Positions 1 through 9,675 of a stretch of DNA of 64,000 bases are shown in pieces. Origin of the DNA: Actinernus sp. WN-2022 (Eukaryota; Cnidaria; Anthozoa; Actiniaria; Actinernidae); contig JAOWCC010001634.1 of the NCBI GenBank assembly GCA_030867875.1, positions 50,998,021-51,062,020 of the forward strand, written 5' to 3'. The translations under genes and the position numbers were made by a program. The notes under the pieces were generated by a model that had not been told where the DNA came from, made no database searches, and saw only the letters and a program-made list of their open reading frames with translations. Each line of letters starts with the position of its first letter. Position 1 is the first letter of the stretch.

Positions 1-405
1 AATATTATTTTGGGAGTAGAGGCAGAAACTCCAATAAATTACATTATTCTGAGTTATAAATTGATATTGTATAAGGCTAGAAAAAGCAAACATATTCCTT
101 CTCTGTCTCTTTTTAAAAACCATTTAAGATATTCTCAGAAAGTCGAACTAAGAGTGGCAAAATCTAAGAACAACATTATCGTGCATCTTCGGAAGTGGGA
201 AAAATTAAATATTGCTTTATTGGATTAAATTAAATTAAATATTGTCGATTATATATATAGCTGGCAAGGGTGTTATGTTATGTTATTATATTTTATTATA
301 GTATTTATGTTATTTATTCAGGGTTAGGGTCGTTGTATGAGTATGTGCAACATATATATGTGTGTTTTTGTATATTGTATAAAATAAAATAAAAAGATGT
401 TAAAA
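1..405 (+). mobile_element. 3' end of a non-LTR retrotransposon (LINE) ORF2, partial
   Basis: An open frame enters from the left edge and stops at 228. Its basic, Tyr/Lys-rich C-terminus resembles the extreme C-terminus of LINE reverse-transcriptase ORFs. An AT-rich untranslated tail ending in A-rich runs near 380-410 follows. The 5' part lies outside the window. Assignment rests on general character only. Confidence 0.4.
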
Positions 406-585
406 AAAAAACTTATTGTTAATTTTAAGACAAATCCTAACCCGAACCGCCTGGGCCTGGGCAACACATTCTCCTCGTTTACGTTGAACCAACAACTATC
501 CTTAAATGGAAAACACGCTTGAAATAATCAGTTAATCATTATTCTTTAGTATGCCATTCTTAAAACCAGCCAAGGATAAAGATAA

Positions 586-637
586 TGCACCAGTCAGTGT
601 AACCCCCCCCCCCCCCCCCCCCCCCCTGACTGGTGCA
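586..637. repeat. 24-nt poly-C run inside an 11-bp inverted repeat
   Basis: A run of 24 C at 603-626 is bracketed by TGCACCAGTCA (586-596) and its exact complement TGACTGGTGCA (627-637). The C strand could form an i-motif and the G strand a quadruplex. Assembly length of such a run is unreliable. Confidence 0.8.
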
Positions 638-746
638 TAAACATTTGTCACATTCCGAACGGCGGTAGACCGGCTTAGTGTAGTGGTGATGACGTCTGCA
701 CTACACTGCAGTACACGCAAAGGGTTACGAGTGAGCGCTCGTTTAA

Positions 747-1292
747 AGTGCCTATAACCCTTTTGCAATTTTTATAGCTACGGAACCTCCGAAACGTTAA
801 CGTTTTGAGTACTTCTGTGAAGAAAGTTTTGGTTTACAGTGAATACTTTTATATGTTCAACGCTTGTTTGGAATCGTGTAAATGTGACCTTTCCTGACCC
901 ACGACCGTGTCGATACCTGTATGTACGTCGTCTTGACGTCACATAATTAATTCGACTTTGCAATCATTTGAAGAAATACTTAACATGTTGACTAAAATGA
1001 CTTTTTTCTTTACTAACAACTCACAAGCTGTGTATATTTTCTATGCATCGATGTTGTTGTGATAGAAAGGCGCCATGGAGAATAATGCATTAATGAGATG
1101 ACGTCTCTATAGGTATCGACCCAGGCTTTTACTTACGCGGTCAGGAAAGGGAACAAAACGTCACATTTACACGATTTCAAACAAGCGTAGAACATAAAGT
1201 ATTCACTGTAGACCAAAAATTGTTTCACCGAAGTACTCAAAACATTTCGGAGGTTCCGTAGCTATAAAAATTGCAAAAAGGTTATAGGCACT
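747..1292. mobile_element. TTAA-flanked palindromic MITE, copy 1
   Basis: A 546-bp inverted-repeat element begins AGTGCCTATAACCC and ends with the complementary GGTTATAGGCACT. The arms extend about 200 bp. TTAA lies directly outside both ends (743-746 and 1293-1296). A second copy with the same ends and internal sequence is at 47900-48411. There is no transposase ORF. TTAA duplication is the hallmark of piggyBac-type transposition, but the termini are not classical piggyBac ends. Confidence 0.75.
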
Positions 1293-2078
1293 TTAACTTC
1301 TCTTCTTATTTACCTGTGAACCCTAGCTCTAGGTGAGAGAGAGAACCCGTCGTTCACCCATAAACTCGTCCGATTGTTAGGGGTAGGTTTGTGGTTTGGG
1401 TTGGGATTTGTCTTAGAATTAACATTAATAGTTATTTCAAGCGTGTTTTCCATTTAAGGATAGTTGTTAATTCAACAGGGAGACTGCGTTGTTTGCGTGG
1501 TGCCTACTCTCCCCAACCCGCTTTCTCTGGCCGCGCGTGCCAGGCCCCAGGTATACAGCACACCGCGGCAAAACGTCACGCGCATGCGTATTTGCTATTC
1601 TTGTCCGCGCGCGGCCGCCCCCAGTTTCCCGCGAAAACTGAAATGAAACAACAGGCACATGCCGTGATTTTAACTTTTCTGCTTAAAAGTATTCATTTGT
1701 GAACTGTTTTGTCAAAAACTAAGAAAACTACTTAAAAGCTAAGCCTAAGACTTTAACAGGTTGAAGTTTTCTTAATTTGTAATTCATTGTGAGTTTACTA
1801 AGTTATAAAATTATTTACTAAAAAAGTTGAAACCCTCTGTACTTGTATTTGATAGCAGAGCCTTCGTTCTTTTGGCCAGCGTAGCATACCGTTTTGCCGC
1901 GGTGTGGGTATACAGTGGTATAGCGATACAATTGTTATGCTAATGTGCCAACCATGATTTCAAAAGGACGCTCTGTGTCAGGAACCACTGGATCTCTGGA
2001 TGGCACATTAATGACAATGGATGACGTGTAGTAATTATTGCTATTGTACTTTATAACACAATTACTCAACAAAATATC

Positions 2079-2953
2079 TGGATTCTGATTGGTCAATGAC
2101 GAGTGCATCTAAAGGTTATTGAGTGCACGTACGTCGCATGCTCTCCGACATTGTTTGCTCAGTACACTGATGGATTCTGATTGGTCAATGTTTGCTCAGT
2201 ATACTCATGGATTCTGATTGGTCAATGTTTGCTCAGTACACTCATGGATTCTGATTGGTCAATGTTTGCTCAGTATACTCATGGATTCTGATTGGTCAAT
2301 GTTTGCTCAGTATACTCATGGATTCTGATTGGTCAATGACGAGTGCATCTAAAGGTTATTGAGTGCACGTACATCGCATGCTCTCCGACATTGTTTGCTC
2401 AGTATACTCATGGATTCTGATTGGTCAATGACGAGTGCATCTAAAGGTTATTGAGTGCACGTACGTCGCATGCTCTCCGACATTGTTTGCTCAGTACACT
2501 CATGGATTCTGATTGGTCAATGTTTGCTCAGTATACTCATGGATTCTGATTGGTCAATGACGAGTGCATCTAAAGGTTATTGAGTGCACGTACGTCGCAT
2601 GCTCTCCGACATTGTTTGCTCAGTACACTCATGGATTCTGATTGGTCAATGTTTGCTCAGTATACTCATGGATTCTGATTGGTCAATGACGAGTGCATCT
2701 AAAGGTTATTGAGTGCACGTACGTCGCATGCTCTCCGACATTGTTTGCTCAGTATACTCATGGATTCTGATTGGTCAATGTTTGCTCAGTATACTCATGG
2801 ATTCTGATTGGTCAATGACGAGTGCATCTAAAGGTTATTGAGTGCACGTACGTCGCATGCTCTCCGACATTGTTTGCTCAGTATACTCATGGATTCTGAT
2901 TGGTCAATGTTTGCTCAGTATACTCATGGATTCTGATTGGTCAATGACGAGTG
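2079..2953. repeat. Composite minisatellite (37-bp units in higher-order repeats)
   Basis: Units containing GGATTCTGATTGGTCAATG followed by TTTGCTCAGTATACTCAT recur throughout. Every second to fourth unit is followed by a roughly 55-bp spacer (ACGAGTGCATCTAAAGG and so on), giving a higher-order array. Each unit carries ATTGG, an inverted CCAAT box. The array lies downstream of the last recognised discoidin exon. Confidence 0.85.
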
Positions 2954-3130
2954 ATCAGTATATTATAAACACAAAATCACATGAACGCCAGTCATATACA
3001 TCAAGTATAGCACGATCGAGCAGTTCATGCGATTTCCTCTACGTATTGTAGTGTAGTGTATCGGTGCTGAAAGTCGTGAAAATAACTTATTTCTAATGGA
3101 AAGTTAATCGTCAGGAGATACTACACAAAC

Positions 3131-3462
3131 CTTAGGTGTGCCTGGGGTCTGTTCGTAGTGGGACCACGTTGTGTTGTCGAGTGAGGAGGATATCTGAAAG
3201 GATGCTGTGTAAGCTTTGCTACTGACATAGCCATATCCCTGCATTGCCAGAGATGAAATGAGCTTTGTACTCAGTAGATCGATATTAAACCATTTGTGTG
3301 TGTCGCTGTTACTGAACTGTGAACCGTAGGGCCACACGGAAATGTTCAGGCGGGCCCTGTCCGGTCCAAAGACGGGATTGTCAGCGGCGTATGAGGATTG
3401 AGACATTTGGGCGGCAGTAATGCTACGATCCTCCATTCCCATGGCACTTCCCGAGCATTTCT
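3131..3462 (-). CDS. F5/8 type C (discoidin) domain exon of a PAN-EGF-discoidin protein
   Basis: The minus-strand exon is bounded by a pyrimidine-rich acceptor (TTTTTTCTTCAG before 3462) and an AAG|GTTTGT donor at 3131. The 110-residue product begins with the typical discoidin start KCSGSAMGMED. It continues through the hallmark regions: an NPVFGPDRARLN segment, a KWFNIDL segment, and an S-Y-x-x-S-F-Q-I-S-x-S-x-D-x-T-x-W segment. About 40 residues of the domain are missing, and no further exon was recognised between 1 and 3130. Entry phase 1 matches the end of the EGF exon at 3929. Discoidin domains bind cell-surface carbohydrate or lipid; the ligand here is unknown. Confidence 0.8.
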
Positions 3463-3585
3463 CTGAAGAAAAAAGGTTCAAATATTTTGTTACCGGCCCA
3501 AATTATAGCCGGAAGATTGATTTATCTGCAATAGCTGTTACAGTAATAGGGAGATATGAGGTACTTTCAATGATAAATCTCTAGA

Positions 3586-3690
3586 GATTCAAGTGACTTA
3601 AAGACGTGGCGGCCATGTTGGTTGAGCTGACAGCAGAAGTGAACAGTGCATATGTCAAACAAGATGGCAGCTATGACAGCAACACGATAG
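3586..3690. mobile_element. Short palindromic MITE of the GGCGGCCATG family, copy 1
   Basis: GACGTGGCGGCCATGTTGG is followed about 55 bp later by a diverged complement (AAGATGGCAGCTATGACA). Related copies lie at 5999-6125, 7800-7958 and 41634-41753. It sits in the intron between the EGF and discoidin exons. Confidence 0.55.
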
Positions 3691-3928
3691 TGACGAACTG
3701 AGATAACTCAGTATGCTCTTGAGCCGGCAAATGTGCAGAGTAAAATCAAAACTTTACTTCTACTAAAAAAAAGGGCTGCTATATCTGAAACAAGATCGAG
3801 CGTCCAGGTTCAGTTCCCTCTTACCCGCATTTCACGACTGGTTCCAACGGTATACCGCTGGCCCGAGTAATTAGTGCCTACTGGGAGCTAGTGAATATAC
3901 ACTAGCTAAAGTTGTTGTTGAGACTCAC

Positions 3929-4037
3929 CACACTGATTTCCTGTGTACCCAACAATACAGGAACAATTATAGGATGCTGTTTGGTGTACAGGATGACAGG
4001 TGGCACCGTTACGACATGGATATCCATCGCAGCCAGT
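3929..4037 (-). CDS. EGF-like domain exon of the same PAN-EGF-discoidin protein
   Basis: This 109-bp exon has an acceptor TGTACAG before 4037 and a strong donor G|GTGAGT after 3929. It encodes one EGF repeat with six cysteines in the order C-x4-C-x5-C-x10-C-x-C-x8-C, including the canonical GYTGNQC end. It enters in phase 0 (matching the PAN exon donor) and leaves in phase 1 (matching the discoidin exon acceptor). Clean phasing through all three exons argues for a functional gene rather than a relic. Confidence 0.85.
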
Positions 4038-4239
4038 CTGTACATACAATACAATACAATAGTTATTGAGTACTAGCATAGCAAATAAGAAAACAGGGAA
4101 TACATATCCTTTAATATTACTATCAAAGACCTTTAAACTTTCTGATATCCTCAGGCAGTGCCGATTCCACACCTTTGCCCCATGGAAACAGACGCATATT
4201 TTGGCAAAATTAGTCCGCGGACGTACGAGCCCCTAAGAT

Positions 4240-4365
4240 TCTATTGAGTCATTTCACTTCGTTGATTAAACATATTTGTGAGGTACTCTGGGGCGAGGTA
4301 GTGTAAAGCCTTGTAGATCATAATAGCTTTTGTTTTCTTCTTTGGATGCCTCTCCCAGCCTATTG
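4240..4365 (-). pseudogene. Decayed LINE reverse-transcriptase fragment
   Basis: A minus-strand frame includes the segment IMIYKALHYLAPEYL, typical of the C-terminal region of LINE ORF2 proteins (the Y-K-x-L-H-x-L-A-P-x-Y-L motif). The fragment is short and isolated, within an intron of the PAN-EGF-discoidin gene. Confidence 0.45.
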
Positions 4366-4394
4366 GGGAAAAAAACCACTGAATTTCTAAATGG

Positions 4395-4530
4395 ACCTGA
4401 AACAACCATAAGAGGCTGATCAAAGACAGGCCCGGCGAGATACCAACACTGGCTCAACTCAAATATGGCGCCGCGTCCGGGAATCGAACCTGGGCCCCGG
4501 CTACCCTATTGTACCCCGGCCCTCCCTATT
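4395..4530 (-). mobile_element. tRNA-derived SINE, copy 1 (diverged)
   Basis: On the minus strand GGTTCGATTCCCGG is a good Pol III B-box, followed by the family sequence GGCGCCATAT...GAG. The same body appears at 45640-45852 and 58830-58927. The A-box side is decayed here. Confidence 0.6.
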
Positions 4531-4613
4531 GTACTATGTCAATCTTTGTACCATACGGTAGATCTGTGAGTATACGAGCCGCGCGGTTTTGCAGATTTTG
4601 TAGTTTGTCTCCT

Positions 4614-5545
4614 TGCTAATGTGACTTGTTGCGTGATCCTTATATTAGTGAGTGATTGGTATGTCCTACAGTACAAGCTAATGTAACTTGTTGCGTCCTA
4701 CATTACAAGCTAATGTGACTTGTTGCGTGATCCTTATATTAGTGAGTGATTGGTATGTCCTACAGTACAAGCTAATGTGACTTGTTGCGTGATCCTTATA
4801 TTAGTGAGTGATTGGTATGTCCTACAGTACAAGCTAATGTGATTTGTTGCGTGATCCTTGTGTTAGTGAGTGATTGGTATGTCCTACAGTACAAGCTAAT
4901 GTAACTTGTTGCGTGATCCTTGTGTTAGTGAGTGATTGGTATGTCCTACAGTACAAGCTAATGTAACTTGTTGCGTGATCCTTGTGTTAGTGAGTGATTG
5001 GTATGTCCTACAGTACAAGCTAATGTGACTTGTTGCGTGATCCTTATATTAGTGAGTGATTGGTATGTCCTACAGTACAAGCTAATGTGACTTGTTGCGT
5101 GATCCTTGTGTTAGTGAGTGATTGGTATGTCCTACAGTACAAGCTAATGTGATTTGTTGCGTGATCCTTGTGTTAGTGAGTGATTGGTATGTCCTACAGT
5201 ACAAGCTAATGTGACTTGTTGCGTGATCCTTATATTAGTGAGTGATTGGTATGTCCTACAGTACAAGCTAATTAACTTGTTGCGTGATCCTTGTGTTAGT
5301 GAGTGATTGGTATGTCCTACAGTACGTCAAGCTAATGTAACTTGTTGCGTGATCCTTGTGTTAGTGAGTGATTGGTATGTCCTACAGTACACGCTAATGT
5401 AACTTGTTGCGTGATCATTGTGTTAGTGAGTGATTGGTATATCACACAGTACAAGCTAATGTGACTTGTTGCGTGACCCTTATGTGTGACTGGCAGACAA
5501 GTGTGACCTGTTGCTTGACCTTTGCGTGTGATTTGTAGACAAGTG
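4614..5545. repeat. 62-bp minisatellite, about 13-15 copies
   Basis: The unit contains GCTAATGTGACTTGTTGCGT then GATCCTTATATTAGTGAG then TGATTGGTATGTCCTACAG. Copies differ at a few recurrent positions (ATATT/GTGTT, GTGACT/GTAACT). It lies in the intron between the PAN and EGF exons and so expands that intron. Confidence 0.9.
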
Positions 5546-5568
5546 TGATTTATCAATAAAGTCCTCAC

Positions 5569-5961
5569 CCCCTCATCATCACACAACGTAGTAACAAACT
5601 TCACCTTTATGTAACAATGCACATTGCCGTTGGCCTTTTGTAATGCAGACGTATTAGTGAATCTATTGGTATGGAAGAGATCACAGTTCGTCCCACTGCT
5701 GACACCATGTTGATAGTTGAGTGAGAAGCATCTTAGATCCTCCAGGCACTTGAAAGCACAAGCCAACGGGCTGTTTACTGTACTGGACTTCAGGGGGACC
5801 CCACTCAGTAGTTTATGTCCTTCGATTGTCTCGAAAATCCCATAAGTGAAGATTTGTTCCCGGAATATATAGGGGAGGGTTTGAGATAAAACAAGCAAGG
5901 TCAGACAAGCTGATTGAAGGATTGTGAAGTAGATGAACATCTTGTAAAGTAGCATCATCAT
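5569..5961 (-). CDS. First coding exon: signal peptide plus PAN/apple domain
   Basis: Translation from the ATG at 5961 (a triple Met start) gives a hydrophobic leader rich in Leu, Phe, Ile and Tyr over about residues 5-28, a probable signal peptide. A PAN/apple-like domain follows, with Cys in ACAFKCLEDLRCFSLNY, then TNCDLF and VHCYI. The donor GGG|GTGAGG lies at 5569 (phase 0) and joins the EGF exon in frame. An upstream in-frame Met at 6141 lacks a leader and falls in MITE sequence, so I start at 5961. The gene therefore reads signal-PAN-EGF-discoidin, an extracellular adhesion or matrix architecture frequent in cnidarians. The end of the gene is not seen. Confidence 0.75.
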
Positions 5962-5998
5962 ATCGCATCTATGGACACAAAATAGAATTGTTGGTGTG

Positions 5999-6125
5999 CA
6001 ACCAGTCCCCAGATATTCATATAACAAAGACGTGGCCGCCATGCTGGATGAACTAACAAGAGAAGCTAACGAGGAATCCTTTGTTAAATGGAACCAAGAT
6101 GGCGGCGATGACGTCACATGCACCC
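5999..6125. mobile_element. GGCGGCCATG-family MITE, copy 2
   Basis: GACGTGGCCGCCATGCTGG pairs imperfectly with CCAAGATGGCGGCGATGACG. The intervening sequence (GAGAAGCTAACGAGGAATC) closely matches copy 4 at 41634-41753. It lies only about 40 bp upstream of the start codon at 5961, so it probably supplies promoter or 5' UTR sequence to that gene. Confidence 0.6.
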
Positions 6126-6175
6126 CAGCAATACCCTGCAAAACAGCTGTCGATATATACTCTACGGGGCGACAT

Positions 6176-6425
6176 TAAACTCCGTCTCGAGGAACATCGA
6201 GGGGGAACAAAACTCACTGTTTCCCTCGGAGCCAGTCATTAAGTGATTTGTTATATAGCAACAATTATAAAATTCCTTTTCCCTGTGTTTTTGTACACAA
6301 ATTTATATATATTTTCAGTTCCCGCCTTTAGCTAGCGAGTGGCGAGCGCGACACATCACACTATCTTATACCACGATGTGATCACGTGGAGGGATACATT
6401 TGAATTGTATCCCGCGCAGGGTCTG
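6176..6425. repeat. Interspersed repeat with GTTTCCC/CTCGAGG palindrome, copy 1
   Basis: It carries GAACAAAACTCACTG, CCAGTCATTAAGTGATTTG and the later CAGTTCCCGCCTTTAGCTAG blocks. All recur at 9676-11260. I recall similar repeats as abundant in stony-coral genomes (memory, not checked). Confidence 0.55.
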
Positions 6426-7618
6426 GTTTTATTTTTACCTGGTTTTGTATTTGGGGTTCCTGTGGTGGGAGTAAGAGAAAGGAGAGCCTGCCATAAGACC
6501 CTGGTTGAAATTCACCATCGTGACGTCACATCCCACTGCAAGTTACACTTTTCACAAAGTATTTCAAAAGTTTTCGCCGAGATTCTATTGTAAAAGTACC
6601 CTAGCATTGATTCCCTTGTATTTCTACTGCACGTTTGATAATAAAAGCCTGAGAAAAAGAGGGAAAACTGCAGAAAAATGACTGTGATTTGAGTGAAACA
6701 TTTTTAATTTTAGCTCGCGCCATTATACACGCCATTTTCGAAGATGTTTCGTGTGTCTGTGGTAATCCGTGTTGAGCTGCTGAGGAGAGTGGACGTGTTT
6801 CGTGGAGCTCCCGTAAATCCAAAAGCAGAGAATCCCTAAATGGATGTTTCAGAGCAACTAGTTTCGAAGTATTTGAAATTCGATCAAAAATCCTCTTTAT
6901 AAGTGGAGTGGAGAATTTGAAATATTTCAAGAATTCTGCTCAAAGTATCTAAAAATTGGCGATTTCGTGGTTTCATCAAGCGCGAACGAGAGATCTCGCT
7001 CGGTCAAAACCAAATCTATAACTATATCCCTGTATCCTACTACTGCATGGGACCATTCAACTACAAGGAACAGACAAGGAGGTCATTAAGTCTCGTCTAC
7101 ATTCACTCTTACCGGAAGATCATAACGAAACGGCCGTTCAAAATCAGTTCCCGCCAAAACATGGCCGCCAGCGCCGAAGACGAAGCCGAAGACGAAGCCA
7201 AAGACGGAGCCGTGGGAGCGAACGTCATGGTTCAGCCGAGCGAGTTCAAGGAGATCAAAGACGAAATTAAACGACTATGGGATGCGCCGGATTCGATCCT
7301 CTACCAAGGATAAGAGCTGACTGGAACAGGAAAACTCGAACCTGAAGTTAACCATCGATTCTTTACGACAACAAGTTCGAAATATAGAAGAGGAACGTAA
7401 CTCTCTTAGGTTTGCACTGCAATTGATGACCAAAGAAGTTCCAGTTCTAGTAAAGTGTTACCAATTCTAGGCTGGGATAAACTCGATGAGCGAAGGGCAA
7501 AAAGGAAAGCGATAATTATGCATAAAATAATAAATAACCTAGCACCTATACCCTTTCTGAGCTGTATACAACGGTTGGAAGTTCAACATGTTATAATCTA
7601 AGAGGCGCCGAACTAAAC

Positions 7619-7655
7619 TTACAATACAATACAATACAATACAATACAATATTCT
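7619..7655. repeat. (ACAAT)n pentanucleotide repeat
   Basis: About seven copies of ACAAT mark the edge of the sequence inserted into the LINE tail. Read on the minus strand it would be an (ATTGT)n tail of a short retroposon. Confidence 0.7.
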
Positions 7656-7799
7656 TTATTTACAGAGGGAAGACACATTAACCTTACATAGTTATCTAAC
7701 ATGCGGCCCTCTATGTTACAAATAAAGCGTAATGGAAAGGAAAGGAAGTATGGGAAAAAATTAACGCACGGGCTACGACATTACAAGATATAATGAGTA

Positions 7800-7958
7800 A
7801 TAGAGGTCTTGCACCACCACGTGATGGCAGCCATGTTGGTGGCCAGAACAATAGAATTTTATTCCTTTGAGATTTAATTTTTCATATGATTGAACAAATC
7901 TCATTGTTCTGGCCACCAACATGGCTGCCATCACGTGGTGGTGCAAGACCTCTATTGG
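7800..7958. mobile_element. Perfect foldback MITE, GGCGGCCATG family copy 3
   Basis: Arms of about 55 bp (AATAGAGGTCTTGCACCACC onward and its exact complement) flank a loop of about 50 bp. Both arms carry the CCAACATGGCTGCCATCACG core. Arm identity is essentially perfect, so insertion is recent. It interrupts the LINE tail. Confidence 0.8.
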
Positions 7959-8585
7959 TCTCCCACAGCCCCAAACCGAATATTTAAAGAAAAGCATTTC
8001 ATACGACGGCGCGAAGCTGTGGAACGAATTACCACCACAGCTTCGCGAAATGAAGTCTCTTGTTTCATTTAAGAAACAAATTGCACAAACCACCATGCTT
8101 GGTGACCGCTGAATTAATGATAATCAAAATATTTTAATTGGATTTTATTATAAATTTTAGCATTTACTATCACACAGTTGTATTTATATTTAGATTAACA
8201 TTAGATTAGATTAGCATATTTTTATTAGGCACGGCTCTTATTGAAATCAGTTTTATTAATGTTACTGTTAAGATTCCGTGGATAAATAATAAAGACTGAT
8301 TGATTGAACAAAGTGCGCGCGCCCCTTCTAGATTCAACCAATCAGATTGGAGAACTGTTCCCGTTCATCGACGAACGGCTCTCCTTTCTCTTTCTCCTTC
8401 AAGCAGGCTATCCCGCGCGGGCTACATTGGATTTTGATGACTGCCACGTGACTCCGGTTCAACCAATGAGAGCGTGCATTGTCTGGAAAAGATGGAAGGA
8501 GAGCGCATACTAATCTTGCAGTGGACTCCCTGTGTTTATGTGTGGGCTACCTGTGCTTCCCCAGGCGAAAGAAAATCGAGATTCG

Positions 8586-8690
8586 TGTATGTCCTCATGT
8601 CCTCATGTCCTCATGTCCTATGTCCTCATGTCCTCATGTCCTCATGTCCTCATGTCCTCATGTCCTCATGTCCTCATGTCATCATGTTTG
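8586..8690. repeat. (ATGTCCTC)n octanucleotide microsatellite
   Basis: About 13 near-perfect copies of an 8-bp unit, with one shortened and one ATGTCATC variant copy. Confidence 0.95.
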
Positions 8691-8743
8691 TACTTTTTAG
8701 AATAAATTATCTCGGCCGGGGAATTGGTAACCACAGGTACACG

Positions 8744-8786
8744 ATGCGAGCGGCCATTTTGGTAATTTCTGTTTTGCTCGCGATCG
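8744..8786 (+). CDS. Putative first coding exon: signal peptide of a secreted protein
   Basis: ATG at 8744 opens MRAAILVISVLLAI, a compact hydrophobic leader, and then reaches a strong donor G|GTAAGT at 8787. Exit phase 1 is typical of signal-peptide exons. The first in-frame codons look like a real secretory leader with a positive N-terminus. I found no downstream exon, so the product is unknown. It could be chance, because only 14 codons are involved. Confidence 0.4.
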
Positions 8787-9243
8787 GTAAGTTACTTGCC
8801 TTATTTTCCGACAATCCAATGCAATGATGTTTCAAAGGTTCGCAAGTACAATTGAGCAAATCCTGAGGAAAGTGTGTAGTACATCTGGCGGACTGACAAA
8901 GTCCAATATGGTCTGTTTTGTACCTTGAACATTCAACTCGCCACTCGGCCATAATTATTTATTTGTGCTGAACCCGAGTGAATCTGCGATCGAAAAATAT
9001 GCTGTTGGCTTGCTCGCTGCATTGAATTGTGCTGTTCGCTTTGCCGAAACCAAAACTGCAAATGGTCAAGATACTGTTAATCATACCAGAAGGCTGAAGA
9101 TAAATACATGGATATGAAAATTTTAGTGTGAGTTGTGAAGAAGCTTTTTAAATACTACACGTGTGCATCGTGGTGGTTTCATCGTGGTTATACAAATTAA
9201 CACTGCATTCAGGGTATAACCACACTTGGATATGTCAAGGAAC

Positions 9244-9600
9244 TTAAATATCAAAACAAGGTGAGCCCTAATATGATCAGAAATTATTCTGCAATAACAA
9301 TGGACACTCAATATTCTGCAGCCAGCCTTGGTCTCACTTGAAGAAAAATTTGAATCAGTCTGAAGGTGTAGTTTACACACATGTACATATATTTTATGTT
9401 CTACACTGGACTGTAATCACTGACACTTAGTCAGTATTATGGAGACAGCCTTGGTCATGAAAACTGGGATGCAGTTTATACACATCTGAATAGGGTTGAT
9501 TGTGTTCTATCACCTAACTCCTTTGTACTATTTAAAACACTAATTGGAGTGGTATTACAAATGTTGAGAAAACAATTGAAATCTGAGAGGCATTAGTTCT
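9244..9600. repeat. Interspersed repeat, copy A (about 360 bp)
   Basis: Nearly identical to 48416-48775 in direct orientation; shared landmarks include ATATCAAAACAAGGTGAGCC and GACACTCAATATTCTGCAGC. Non-coding. No terminal repeats recognised. Confidence 0.85.
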
Positions 9601-9675
9601 CATACAAAAAAAATTGTCGAACGCACTTTGATCATCTATGATTACTTCTAGTATATACTCGTACTAATATCAGTT

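Larger units (their letters stand above)
7463..8290 (+). mobile_element. LINE ORF2 C-terminus, disrupted by later insertions
   Basis: A frame at 7463-7618 encodes LGWDKLDERRAKRKAI...NNLAP, typical of the C-terminal region of LINE ORF2. It is broken by inserted sequence (7619 to about 7960) and resumes at about 7960-8112 with the segment ISYDGAKLWNELPPQLR, another LINE ORF2 tail motif. An AT-rich tail follows, ending in TGATTGATTG. This is one element interrupted by an (ACAAT)n-headed insert and a palindromic MITE. Confidence 0.6.

Noticed and set aside
1467..1702. GC-rich overlapping frames, possible CpG-rich exon
   Set aside because: No domain or splice support; inverted ACACCGCGGCAAAACG near 1558 and 1894 suggests a repeat.
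2079..5545. CRISPR-like spaced repeats
   Set aside because: Contiguous eukaryotic minisatellites with no unique spacers.
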